Part shown: positions 24,519 to 33,020 of the stretch, in pieces | Layout: each line of letters begins with the position of its first letter | Position numbering within the stretch: position 1 is the first letter of the stretch | Source of the DNA: Ideonella sp. A 288 | GTDB taxonomy: Bacteria > Pseudomonadota > Gammaproteobacteria > Burkholderiales > Burkholderiaceae_C | Direction of reading: 5' to 3' | Assembly (NCBI RefSeq): GCF_002198735.1 | Contig: NZ_MWLO01000143.1 | Coordinates: forward strand, 39,909 to 103,908 | Length of the DNA: 64,000 nucleotides | The notes under the pieces: model-generated | Seen by the model: only the letters and a program-made list of their open reading frames with translations | What the model was told of the DNA's origin: nothing | Database searches by the model: none | Made by a program: the position numbers and the translations under genes

Positions 24519-26906
24519 GTGTCGTCCCCCACCGATCGCTCCGCGATGCCCCGATCCATGGCCCAACGGCTGGTGCTGACGCTGTCGGTGGTCATGCTCA
24601 GCCTGGCCCCTTGGGTGGCTTGGACGGCGGAGGAGCCGACGCCAGATCATCGCGAGCCAACAAAAGGCGCCGGAACCTCTGTGGCCGCCGATTACGTCGG
24701 CAGCGGCCGCTGCACCGCGTGCCATGCCGAAGCCGGACGCGCCTGGCAGGGCTCACAGCATGCCAAGGCGATGCAGCCGGCGAGCCAGCGCACGGTGCTG
24801 GGCCGCTTCGACGGCCGCAGCGTGGCCCATGGGCCGAGCAGCACGCGCCCTTACCGCCGCGGTGGCGAATTTCGCGTCGCCACGCAGGGGGCCGACGGCC
24901 GCCCCGTCGATGTGCTCGTCAGCCACAGCTTTGGCGTGGCGCCCTTGCAGCAGTACCTGGTCAGCCGGCCCGACGGCCGCAAGCAGGCCCTGGGTCTGGC
25001 CTGGGACAGCCGGCCGGCGGCGGTGGGCGGGCAGCGCTGGTTTCAGCTGTTTGCGGGCGACGGCGAGCGACCGGGCCATCCGCAACATTGGTCGGGCATC
25101 GACCAGAACTGGAACCACCAGTGCGCGGACTGCCACTCGACGAATCTGCGAAAAGGCTATGACGCGGCCAGCGATCGCTTTGCCACCACCTGGTCGGAAA
25201 TCAACGTCGCCTGCGAGGCCTGCCATGGCCCCGGCTCGGCGCATGTGCGATGGGCCGAGACGCCCGCCGCGCAACGGCCCGATCTGCCCAGCCTCGGCCT
25301 GAGTGCCCGGCTCGATGAGCGCGCCGCTGTCGTCTGGATGCCGGACGCGGCCAGCGGCACGGCCCGGCGCGGCGCGCCACCCGCGCGCCGCAGCGAGGTC
25401 GAGGTGTGCGCGCGATGCCATGCGCGGCGTGGCCAGTTCAGCGACGAGCACCGCGCGGGCGATGCCTTGTTCGACGCCTTCCGACCCGCGTTGCTGGAGC
25501 CCGGCCTGTACCACGTCGATGGCCAGCAGCGCGACGAGGTCTACAACCACGGCTCCTTCCTGCAAAGCCGCATGCACGCGGCCGGCGTCACGTGCACCGA
25601 TTGCCACGAGCCGCATGGCGGCAAGCTGCGCGCCGCCGGCAATGCGGTCTGCGCGCGTTGCCACGAGAGCGCGCGTTTCGACACCCCGGCACATCACCAC
25701 CATGCACCTCAAGGACCCGGCGCCCAATGCGTGGCCTGCCACATGCCCACCACGGTCTACATGGGTGTGGACCCTCGGCACGACCACAGCCTGCGCATCC
25801 CGCGCCCCGATCGCACCGTCGCCCTCGGCGTGCCCAATGCCTGCGACCAATGCCATCGCGACCGCGGTGCGCCCTGGGCGGCCAAGGCCGTGCGGCAATG
25901 GTTTGCGAATCCGAAGCCTGGCTTCCAAGCCTTCGCCGAAGCCTTCTTCGCGGCGGACGCCGGTGCCCCAGGTGCCGCGCAGGGGCTGACGGACATTGTG
26001 AGCGACCTGGCCCAAAGCGCGATCGCGCGCGCCAGTGCCTTGGCGCGCCTGGCGGCCCATCGCTCGCCAGCCGCGCTGCCGGTGATGGTCTCTGCACTGG
26101 ACGACGCCGACGATCAGGTCCGCCTGGCAGCGGTGCAGGCGCTGGCGACGCTGGAACCTGGCTTGCGCGCGCGCCACCTCGGCCCACGGCTGGCCGACGC
26201 GCGGCGCGCGGTGCGCATCGAGGCCGCGCGCGCCCTGGCCGGCCCGGCCGAGCGGCGCCTGAGCGCTGCCGATCAAGCGATGTTCACCAAGGCCTTGGCG
26301 GAATTCGCCGCCGCCGAAGCCTTCAATGCCGATCGCCCCGAAGCCCATGTGCGCCTGGGGGATGTGCAGGCCGCGCGAGGCGCCGCAGACCAGGCCGCCG
26401 CCGAATACCGGCTGGCGCTGCAGCGCGACGCCACCCACTTGCCGGCCTGGGTCGGCCTGGCGAACCAGCTGGAGCAGGCGGGCCAGGGCGCGCAGGCGCT
26501 GCAACTGCTGCGCGACGGGCTCGCGCGCAACCCGCGGGCCGCCGAGTTGCAGCACGCGCTGGGCCTGGCGCTGATCCGCAGCGCGGATCGCCAACAGGCC
26601 TTGCGCTGGCTCGCCGCGGCGGCCCGGGGCGCCCCCGACAACATCCGCTTCGCCTATGTGCATGCGGTCGCTTTGCACGACAGCGGAGACCGGGCCGCCG
26701 CGCTCCAGCAACTGCGTGCCGCGCGCCAGCGGCGCCCCTACGACCGTGATGTGCTGCTGGCGCTGGTGAGCTACGAGCGCGAGGCTGGCGAGCTGCGACG
26801 GGCCGCCGAGGCCGCCGAGTCCTTGCGTGGCATCGATCCGCAGAATCCTGCGTATGCTCGCCTGGCGGCCCAAATCACCGAGGCGCTGCGGGCCAAGTCG
26901 CGCTGA
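24519..26906 (+). CDS. Octahaem c-type cytochrome with C-terminal HEAT/TPR repeats
   Basis: Exported multihaem cytochrome of 795 residues. Eight C-x-x-C-H haem sites are visible: CTACH near residue 65, then CADCH, CEACH, CARCH, CTDCH, CARCH, CVACH and CDQCH near 445. The order and the following alpha-helical repeats (a HEAT-like block about 490-580, TPRs about 600-790) match the cytochrome c554-like/TPR proteins of unknown role found beside oxidoreductases. A hydrophobic signal runs about residues 15-37. GTG 24519 is reported because AGGA lies about 10 bp upstream; ATG 24546 or 24558 also fit. It is divergent from the sulfatase operon and could take electrons from a periplasmic oxidation; this is inference. 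Confidence 0.88.
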   Translation: MSSPTDRSAMPRSMAQRLVLTLSVVMLSLAPWVAWTAEEPTPDHREPTKGAGTSVAADYVGSGRCTACHAEAGRAWQGSQHAKAMQPASQRTVLGRFDGRSVAHGPSSTRPYRRGGEFRVATQGADGRPVDVLVSHSFGVAPLQQYLVSRPDGRKQALGLAWDSRPAAVGGQRWFQLFAGDGERPGHPQHWSGIDQNWNHQCADCHSTNLRKGYDAASDRFATTWSEINVACEACHGPGSAHVRWAETPAAQRPDLPSLGLSARLDERAAVVWMPDAASGTARRGAPPARRSEVEVCARCHARRGQFSDEHRAGDALFDAFRPALLEPGLYHVDGQQRDEVYNHGSFLQSRMHAAGVTCTDCHEPHGGKLRAAGNAVCARCHESARFDTPAHHHHAPQGPGAQCVACHMPTTVYMGVDPRHDHSLRIPRPDRTVALGVPNACDQCHRDRGAPWAAKAVRQWFANPKPGFQAFAEAFFAADAGAPGAAQGLTDIVSDLAQSAIARASALARLAAHRSPAALPVMVSALDDADDQVRLAAVQALATLEPGLRARHLGPRLADARRAVRIEAARALAGPAERRLSAADQAMFTKALAEFAAAEAFNADRPEAHVRLGDVQAARGAADQAAAEYRLALQRDATHLPAWVGLANQLEQAGQGAQALQLLRDGLARNPRAAELQHALGLALIRSADRQQALRWLAAAARGAPDNIRFAYVHAVALHDSGDRAAALQQLRAARQRRPYDRDVLLALVSYEREAGELRRAAEAAESLRGIDPQNPAYARLAAQITEALRAKSR

Positions 26907-26978
26907 CCGGTATCCTTCAGGCCCCTGTGATTGCCGAGGTTCGCATGACGATGCCATCCCTGAAGGAAACCCGGGGCC

Positions 26979-27905
26979 ATGTTGCCTGAGATCATGGACT
27001 TTCAAGGCATCCTCGACGACATCAACGCGCAAATCCGGCCGCTGCTGGGCACGGGCGGTCGGGTGGCGAGCTACATCCCGGCGCTGGCGCGCGTTTCGCC
27101 CCACCAGTTCGGCATCGCCTTGCGCACCTGCGACGGGCAGGAGGCGGCGGCCGGTGACAGCGCGACGCCGTTTTCCATCCAAAGCATGTCCAAAGTGTTC
27201 ACGCTCACGCTGGCCATTCGCAGCCTGGGTGAGACGCTGTGGCACCGCATCGGGCGCGAGCCCTCGGGCAGCCCGTTCAACTCGCTGGTGCAACTGGAGA
27301 CCGAGCGGGGCATCCCGCGCAACCCGTTCATCAATGCCGGCGCCATTGCCGTGGCCGACCGCTTGTTGACCCAGGGCGACGCCAAGGCCGAGATCCTGGG
27401 GCTGCTGTCCAGCTTGTGCGGTGATTCGATACGGATCGACCCCGAGGTGGCGCAGTCCGAAGCCGACACCGGGTTCCGCAACGCGGCGCTGGCCAATTTC
27501 ATGAAGGGCTTTGGCACGCTGGACAACGATCCCAGCCACGTGCTGGATGTGTATTTCAACCAATGCGCCATCGCCATGAACTGCCTGCAGGTGGCGCGGG
27601 CGGCCGGCTACCTGTGCCGCGATGGCGCGCACCCGTACGACGGTTCGCCGCTGATCAGTGAAACCCAGGCGCGGCGCGTGAATGCGCTGATGCTCACCTG
27701 TGGCACCTACGACGCGGCGGGCGAGTTTGCGTTCCGCATCGGTCTGCCGTGCAAGAGCGGCGTGGGCGGCGGCATCATGGCGGTGGTGCCCGACCGGCTG
27801 AGCCTGTGCGTGTGGTCGCCGGCGCTGGACCCCACCGGCAACTCCCATCTCGGACGCCTGGCGCTCGAACTCTTTGTGGCGCGGACGGGCTTGTCGGTGT
27901 TTTAG
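26979..27905 (+). CDS. glsA: Glutaminase
   Basis: Serine-dependent glutaminase hydrolysing L-glutamine to glutamate and ammonia, 308 residues, normal for the GlsA family. The catalytic S-x-x-K is Ser69-Met-Ser-Lys72 in F-S-I-Q-S-M-S-K-V-F. Other family segments are NPFINAGAI and the late GVGGGIMAVVP. The first ATG (26979) or the one five codons on (26994, preceded by GAG) may be used. It follows the cytochrome gene by 72 bp with no obvious link to sulfate-ester metabolism; with a beta-lactamase-like fold it has no membrane segment. Confidence 0.95.
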   Translation: MLPEIMDFQGILDDINAQIRPLLGTGGRVASYIPALARVSPHQFGIALRTCDGQEAAAGDSATPFSIQSMSKVFTLTLAIRSLGETLWHRIGREPSGSPFNSLVQLETERGIPRNPFINAGAIAVADRLLTQGDAKAEILGLLSSLCGDSIRIDPEVAQSEADTGFRNAALANFMKGFGTLDNDPSHVLDVYFNQCAIAMNCLQVARAAGYLCRDGAHPYDGSPLISETQARRVNALMLTCGTYDAAGEFAFRIGLPCKSGVGGGIMAVVPDRLSLCVWSPALDPTGNSHLGRLALELFVARTGLSVF

Positions 27906-27964
27906 GACGGGTCAGCTCGGCCAGTCCGTCGGGGCCTTTCCCACCATCTGCGCGACCTCTTGCT

Positions 27965-28108
27965 CGAGAAGGTTTCAAAGCCTTCACGGCCATGCCCCAT
28001 GCCCGAGTCGTCGACGCCACCAAACGGCAGGTCGTGCGGGCCGACGTGGATCAAGGCGTCGTTGACCGACTCGCCACCGGACCGCACGCGGTCCAGTCGC
28101 ATGCGCAC
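27965..28108 (-). pseudogene. Aldehyde dehydrogenase 3'-terminal remnant
   Basis: A fragment that reads, on the minus strand, R-L-D-R-V-R-S-G-G-E-S-V-N-D-A-L-I-H-V-G and continues with H-D-L-P-F-G-G-V-D-D-S-G-M-G-H. It is nearly the same as the C-terminal part of the intact dehydrogenase at 29659-31080 (L-L-D-R-V-M-S-G-G-V-S-V-N-D-A-L-F-H-V-G, then the matching H-D-L-P-F-G-G-V-G-D-S-G-M-G-H). A short deletion precedes E-G-F-E-T-F-S, after which similarity ends. There is no upstream part of the gene and no start, so it is a decayed remnant. It occupies the gap between glsA and the unknown-family gene at 28164. Confidence 0.8.
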
Positions 28109-28163
28109 GCGGTCACCGCCGCAGCCTGTCGACGATGACGTGGTCAAACTCTCCCATGCGGCG

Positions 28164-29648
28164 CTACTTCGCCTTGGCTGCGGCCTGCTGCGCGGCGTCC
28201 ATCTCTTCGGTGTCTTTGGCGATCTGCGCCACAACGCCGGGTGAACGGCAGTTGAACGAAGACTCAAAGTTGGAGGTGGTCAAGTAGACACTGGTCGGCA
28301 GATAGGGGCCCATGACCGCTTTCTCGTCACCGGGCTTTTGAACTTCACGCGTGGTTTGCTTGAAGTTGGGATTGACCAGCATGTTGCGGATCATCGTGTT
28401 GCCCTGATCGGGGTCATACATGCCGTCGCCATCGTCGGGCATGGGCAGCCAGTTGATGCCGCACTCAGGGTAGGCCGTGCGTGGGCGATCCGCCGCTTTG
28501 CTGAAGGCGATCACATAGTTGCGGTCCTTGTCGATGACCACTTCCTCGTCGTTCAGGCACTTGATGACCATGGTGTTGGCCGCACCCTTTTGCGAGCAGA
28601 TGGACCAGTAGCGCATGTCAGCGTTCTTGACATCCATGATCTTCTCGCCATTCATGGTCTTGGGGGTGATGGGCAACTTGCCTCGGATCACGAACACCGG
28701 GCCGAACTTGCGGTTGTAGAAAGTGCGGATGTAGGTGTTGTCGGTGGTGGGGTAGAAGCCCTCGCTCTTGCGGCTGTAGTCGCCGGTCGGAATGCCCGTG
28801 AAGATGCTTTCGAACTGCTTGCGGTCAAACTGGGCGTACCAGGTGGCCGGGCGCGTCGCCGGGTGCGTGTCTGGCTTGCCTGGGGTGGTCAGCAACTCGC
28901 GGTAGCGCCATGCCGGCATGCCAAAGGCGTCAGGCGCCACGGCCAGGCGCTGGGTGGTGTTGAGGGCCTGACAGGCCGCCATGCCGCGCAAAACCTTGCC
29001 ATCGGCCAGCGTCAAGACGGGGGAAGGCAGTGGCACGCCACCGGTGATGCCCGTGCCCTTGTCCGGCGTGTAGATGCGCAGAATGACGACCTGCTGCTTG
29101 CCCTCGCCGTTTTGTGGCGCGTTGATGAGCTTGACGGTCCGGCCATCCTCCAGATAGATGCCTTCCGGACGGCTGGTGTCGCGAACATTGCCGGTCTTGA
29201 TCTCGATCTGGTAGGAGCGCTTCGAGGTGGTCCGGTCTGCGCCGTGGCGGGTGGTGTTGGTGTGCCCTGGCAGGGGCTCGATCAGATAGTCGGCCACGGT
29301 TTCCACCGGCTGGCCGCGTTCGTCATAGCTCACATACGACGTATAGCGCGAACGGGGGAACTGACCTTCCATGACCAACTTGGCGCCGTCCGGAATGGTG
29401 AACTTCGCACCCCAATAGATGGTGTTGGTGTCAGGCCAAGCGGTGTTGTAGTAGGGGTCTCCGCTGTAAGGCCCTGTCTCCCAGAAGCAGGTCCGCACAC
29501 CGGGAATGCCCGGTTTGGTGGTGTCATTCAGATTCTTGGGGCCGGACATCGGCACGGGGTCGGCGGCCACCGCCAGTTGGCTGGTCACCAGGGCGGCCAC
29601 GGCAGCGCCCAGGGCGGCGAATCGAAGGATGTGGAATCGGTGGTTCAC
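28164..29648 (-). CDS. Exported protein of unknown family (paralogue of 22701-24365)
   Basis: Unrecognised 494-residue protein with a cleavable Sec signal (cleavage after A-V-A), so periplasmic where its paralogue is membrane-anchored. It begins with GTG 29648, preceded by AGGAG. Shared marks with the paralogue: R-T-C-F-W near residue 53, M-E-G-Q-F-P-R-S-R-Y, T-P-D-K-G-x-G-I-T-G-G-V, G-K-L-P-I-T-P-K-T, A-D-M-R-Y-W-S-I-C near 350, and M-L-V-N-P-N-F-K. The gene lies 10 bp after a coniferyl-aldehyde-type dehydrogenase and is probably cotranscribed with it. No enzyme motif can be assigned. The two copies, each at an operon under a TGTC-N8-GACA site, suggest a role in the shared pathway. Confidence 0.86.
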   Translation of the reverse strand: MNHRFHILRFAALGAAVAALVTSQLAVAADPVPMSGPKNLNDTTKPGIPGVRTCFWETGPYSGDPYYNTAWPDTNTIYWGAKFTIPDGAKLVMEGQFPRSRYTSYVSYDERGQPVETVADYLIEPLPGHTNTTRHGADRTTSKRSYQIEIKTGNVRDTSRPEGIYLEDGRTVKLINAPQNGEGKQQVVILRIYTPDKGTGITGGVPLPSPVLTLADGKVLRGMAACQALNTTQRLAVAPDAFGMPAWRYRELLTTPGKPDTHPATRPATWYAQFDRKQFESIFTGIPTGDYSRKSEGFYPTTDNTYIRTFYNRKFGPVFVIRGKLPITPKTMNGEKIMDVKNADMRYWSICSQKGAANTMVIKCLNDEEVVIDKDRNYVIAFSKAADRPRTAYPECGINWLPMPDDGDGMYDPDQGNTMIRNMLVNPNFKQTTREVQKPGDEKAVMGPYLPTSVYLTTSNFESSFNCRSPGVVAQIAKDTEEMDAAQQAAAKAK

Positions 29649-29658
29649 GCAGGTCTCC

Positions 29659-31080
29659 TCACTTGGTCAGAAAGGCCAGCACCCGATCGGCAAACTTGCC
29701 GTAGGGCGGCCACAGGAACTTCAGCGAGCTGAAGCGCGCCTGGTAGAACACCGGGCGCAGTTTCGAAAACGTCTCAAAGCCTTCATGGCCGTGGTAATGG
29801 CCCATGCCGGAGTCTCCGACGCCCCCGAACGGCAGGTCGTGCTGGCCGACGTGGAAGAGGGCGTCGTTGACCGACACACCGCCCGACATCACGCGGTCCA
29901 GCAGCATCTGCACTTTTGCGCGGTCGTGGCTGAAGGGGTAGATGGCCAGCGGCCGCGGGCCGGCGTTGATGCTTTGGATCACCGTGCCCAGGTCGGTGTA
30001 GCCACGCAGCGGCAGGATGGGGCCGAAGATCTCGCGCTGCATCAGCACGCAGTCGTCGGGCGCGTTGAGCACGATGTGCGGGGCGATCTTGCGCGTGGCG
30101 CGGTCGAAGGCCGGGCCGGGGATCAGCGGCACCAGCCGGGCGCCGCGCTCGCGGGCGTCGTCCAGCGCCTGCAGCAAGCGATCAAAGGACCGCTGGTCGA
30201 TGATCGAGGTGTAGTCCGGCGAGGCCAGGCTGGGGTAGCGCTGCGGCACGATGGTGAGCGCCAGCGCCACGAAATCATCGATGCATGACAGCGGCAGCCA
30301 GGCATGGTCCACCGTGGTGCAGATCTGGCCGGCGTTGAGGTACTTGACGAACAGGATGCGCTCGGCCGCCACCTTCAGCGGAAAGTCGTCGCAGACGATG
30401 GCCGGCGCCTTGCCGCCCAGTTCGAGTGTCACTGGACAGAGGTTTTGCGCCGCTGCGGCCATCACCGCGCGTCCGGTGGTGCCCGAGCCGGTGAACAGCA
30501 GGTGGTCGAACGGCAGCTTGGAGAACTCGATGCCCACGCCGCCGGTCTCGTCGAAGAACTGCAGCTTCTCGGGCGGAAAGTAGGCCGGCATCCGCTCGAT
30601 CAGCACCTTGGCCAGGTGGCGCGAGTTCTCGCTCATCTTCACCATCGCGCGATTGCCGGCGGCGAAGATGTAGGACAGCGGCACGAGGCTCAGGTTGACC
30701 GGGAAGTTCCACGGCACGATCACGCCCACCACGCCCAGTGGCTGCGGGATCACGCGATTGCGTGCGCCGAAGAAATTGCGCAGGTCCACGGCGCGGCGCT
30801 GCGGTTTCATCCAGCCGCGCAGGTGCTTGACGACATGGTCGATGCCGTCGGTGGCCGGAAAGATCTCGGCCAGCAGCGTTTCGTGGCGCGAGCGGTTGCC
30901 GTAGTCGGCGCTGATGGCGTCGCACAGCACGGCCTTGTTCTCACGGATGAAGCGTTGCAGCGTGCGCAGGTCGGCCTTGCGTTCGGCCAGGCTGGGCACC
31001 GGGTTGGCGACGTAGGCCTGGCGCTGCAGGTGCAGAACGGCTTGCAAGTGAGCGGTGAGTGCTTTGGAGGTCATGTCCAT
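29659..31080 (-). CDS. Coniferyl-aldehyde-type aldehyde dehydrogenase
   Basis: Aldehyde dehydrogenase of the class 3/coniferyl aldehyde dehydrogenase subgroup, 473 residues, oxidising aromatic or long-chain aldehydes to acids. Start ATG 31080 has GGAG seven bases upstream; the frame extends 33 codons further with no ribosome site. Catalytic Cys lies in N-A-G-Q-I-C-T-T-V-D (near residue 246) and the base Glu in T-L-E-L-G-G-K-A-P. The N-terminal stretch and the lack of the usual class 1/2 C-terminal tail fit the subgroup. A fragment of a close relative survives at 27965-28108. Divergent from the ThDP enzyme across a 281-bp gap carrying a TGTC-N8-GACA site. Confidence 0.92.
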   Translation of the reverse strand: MDMTSKALTAHLQAVLHLQRQAYVANPVPSLAERKADLRTLQRFIRENKAVLCDAISADYGNRSRHETLLAEIFPATDGIDHVVKHLRGWMKPQRRAVDLRNFFGARNRVIPQPLGVVGVIVPWNFPVNLSLVPLSYIFAAGNRAMVKMSENSRHLAKVLIERMPAYFPPEKLQFFDETGGVGIEFSKLPFDHLLFTGSGTTGRAVMAAAAQNLCPVTLELGGKAPAIVCDDFPLKVAAERILFVKYLNAGQICTTVDHAWLPLSCIDDFVALALTIVPQRYPSLASPDYTSIIDQRSFDRLLQALDDARERGARLVPLIPGPAFDRATRKIAPHIVLNAPDDCVLMQREIFGPILPLRGYTDLGTVIQSINAGPRPLAIYPFSHDRAKVQMLLDRVMSGGVSVNDALFHVGQHDLPFGGVGDSGMGHYHGHEGFETFSKLRPVFYQARFSSLKFLWPPYGKFADRVLAFLTK

Positions 31081-31172
31081 GCTCGGGCTCCGTGAGGGTC
31101 GACCGGGGCTCAGGCCCGTTTGGCGTGCGGCAAGCGCCGGCTCGCATGGTGGCGACTTGGGCACGGCCTTTC

Positions 31173-31188
31173 TGTCCACGAATGGACA
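31173..31188. promoter_or_regulatory. Palindromic operator TGTC-N8-GACA, copy 4
   Basis: The site is TGTCCACGAATGGACA, a perfect inverted repeat (arms TCTGTCCA and TGGACAGA when the outer bases 31171-31190 are included). It is centred about 100 bp before the aldehyde dehydrogenase start and 181 bp before the ThDP gene. It is the best palindrome of the four sites with this layout. Confidence 0.65.
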
Positions 31189-31361
31189 GATGGGGAAAGG
31201 TCTCTAGAGCACAGTGCGGGGTGATCGTCCAAGCCCGGTGTTTGACTGAGAATCGATGCCGCCTGCCAGGCGGAGTCCCTTCTGATCGGGCCGTGGGCGC
31301 GACGCGACAAGAGCTTTTGTGCACCCGCGCCAGTGCGCCGCTGCAGATACAAGGAGACCCC

Positions 31362-33020
31362 ATGGCCAATGGCGCCCAAGCCCTGATGAAAACGCTGGTC
31401 GATGCCGGCGTGACCGCCTGCTTCACCAACCCCGGCACCTCTGAAATGCACTTCGTGGCCGCCCTCGACAGCGAGCCCGCGATGCGCGCCGTGCTGTGCC
31501 TGTTCGAAGGCGTGGCCACCGGCGCGGCCGACGGGTATTCGCGCATGGCCGACAAGCCCGCCGCCACCCTGCTGCACCTGGGTTGCGGGCTGGGCAACGG
31601 CCTGGCCAATCTGCACAACGCGCGCAAGGGCCGCGTGCCCATCGTCAACATCGTGGGCGACCATGCCACCACGCATGTGCCCTACGACGCGCAACTGCAG
31701 TCCGACATCGAGACCGTGGCGCGCAACGTCTCACCGGGCTTTGTGCGCACGTCCAAGAGCACGGCCGAGCTGAGCCGCGACGCGGTCGATGCCATTGCCG
31801 CCGCGCGCAGCCTGCCCGGCCAGGTGGCCACGCTCATCTTGCCGGCCGATGTGTCGTGGGGCGAGGGCGCTGTGGCCGCGCCGCCGCCTGTGCTGCCCAT
31901 GCCCCAGGGGGCTGACGATGCCACGGTGCAGGCCGTTGCCCAGGCCGTGCACTCAGGCGCCAGGTGCGCCTTCCTGCTGGGCGGGCGGGCCCTGCGCGAG
32001 CCCAGCCTGCTGGCTGCCGCGCGCATCGCGGCGCACAGCGGCGTCAAGCTGTATGGCGAGGTCTTCCCCACTCGGCTGGAGCGTGGCGCGGGCCGGCCCG
32101 TGGTGGAGCGACTGGCCTATCTGGCCGAACTGGCCACCGTGCAACTGACTGGCATCGACCACCTCATCCTGGTCGACGCCAAGGCCCCCGTCTCGTTCTT
32201 TGCCTACCCCGGCAAGAAGAGCTACCTCGTGCCCGACGCGTGCACCGTGCACACCCTGGCCGCGCCGGACCAGGACACCGTGATCAGCCTGAACAAGCTG
32301 GCCGAGGCCCTGGGGGCGCTGCACGCCCAGCCGCTGCTGCAAGCGGCGCTCCGACCCAGCCGCCCGCGCGGCAAGCTCACCGCCGAGAAGGTCTGCAAGG
32401 CTGTGGGGCATCTGCTGCCCGAGCGCGCCATCCTGGTGGATGAGGCCATCACCTCCGGGCTGATGCTGAACATCTTCACCGCCGGCGCACCAGCGCACGA
32501 CTTCATCACGCTGACAGGCGGCGCCATCGGCCAGGGCCTGCCCAACGCCGTGGGCGCGGCCGTGGCCTGCCCGGATCGGCCGGTGCTGGCGCTCATCGGC
32601 GATGGCACCTCGATGTACACCATCCAGGCGCTGTGGACCATGGCGCGCGAGAAGCTCAACGTCACCACCATCATCTTCAACAACGCCTCGTACTCGGTGC
32701 TCAATGTGGAACTGGAGCGCGTGGGGGCGGACGAAGCGGGCCCCAAGGCCAAGGCGCAGCTGGACCTGACCGGGCCGGTGATGAATTTCGCCCAGATGGG
32801 GCAGAGCATGGGGGTGCATGCGGTGCGCGCCACCACCACCGAAGAGTTTGTGCGCGCACTGGAGCAGGCCCTGGTGACGCCAGGGCCGCACCTGATCGAG
32901 GCCATGGTGCCGCAGGCGCTCGGCGGCCTCAAGCGCCGGGTGCTGCCGTGGCTGCTGCGCTCGCTGCCCAGCCTGCCTCAGCCGGTGGCGCGCGCGCTCA
33001 AGCGGAAGATCGCGCCCTGA
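31362..33020 (+). CDS. Thiamine-diphosphate-dependent enzyme (acetolactate synthase/benzoylformate decarboxylase-like)
   Basis: ThDP enzyme of the large acetolactate synthase/decarboxylase family, 552 residues. Start ATG 31362 has an ideal AAGGAG. Seen: the activating Glu in L-F-E-G-V-A-T-G-A-A-D-G-Y near residue 47, and the ThDP/Mg2+ motif from G-D-G-T-S-M-Y to F-N-N-A-S-Y about residues 415-443. The N-terminal PYR-like half and C-terminal PP-like half are complete. Opposite the aldehyde dehydrogenase, it might decarboxylate a 2-oxo acid to an aldehyde or make a C-C bond. Its last 23 bases overlap the 3' end of the convergent LysR gene. The substrate is not determined. Confidence 0.9.
   Translation: MANGAQALMKTLVDAGVTACFTNPGTSEMHFVAALDSEPAMRAVLCLFEGVATGAADGYSRMADKPAATLLHLGCGLGNGLANLHNARKGRVPIVNIVGDHATTHVPYDAQLQSDIETVARNVSPGFVRTSKSTAELSRDAVDAIAAARSLPGQVATLILPADVSWGEGAVAAPPPVLPMPQGADDATVQAVAQAVHSGARCAFLLGGRALREPSLLAAARIAAHSGVKLYGEVFPTRLERGAGRPVVERLAYLAELATVQLTGIDHLILVDAKAPVSFFAYPGKKSYLVPDACTVHTLAAPDQDTVISLNKLAEALGALHAQPLLQAALRPSRPRGKLTAEKVCKAVGHLLPERAILVDEAITSGLMLNIFTAGAPAHDFITLTGGAIGQGLPNAVGAAVACPDRPVLALIGDGTSMYTIQALWTMAREKLNVTTIIFNNASYSVLNVELERVGADEAGPKAKAQLDLTGPVMNFAQMGQSMGVHAVRATTTEEFVRALEQALVTPGPHLIEAMVPQALGGLKRRVLPWLLRSLPSLPQPVARALKRKIAP

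Noticed and set aside
24753..27848. A 1031-codon open frame on the minus strand
   Set aside because: It is antisense to the octahaem cytochrome and glutaminase genes, which have unmistakable motifs.
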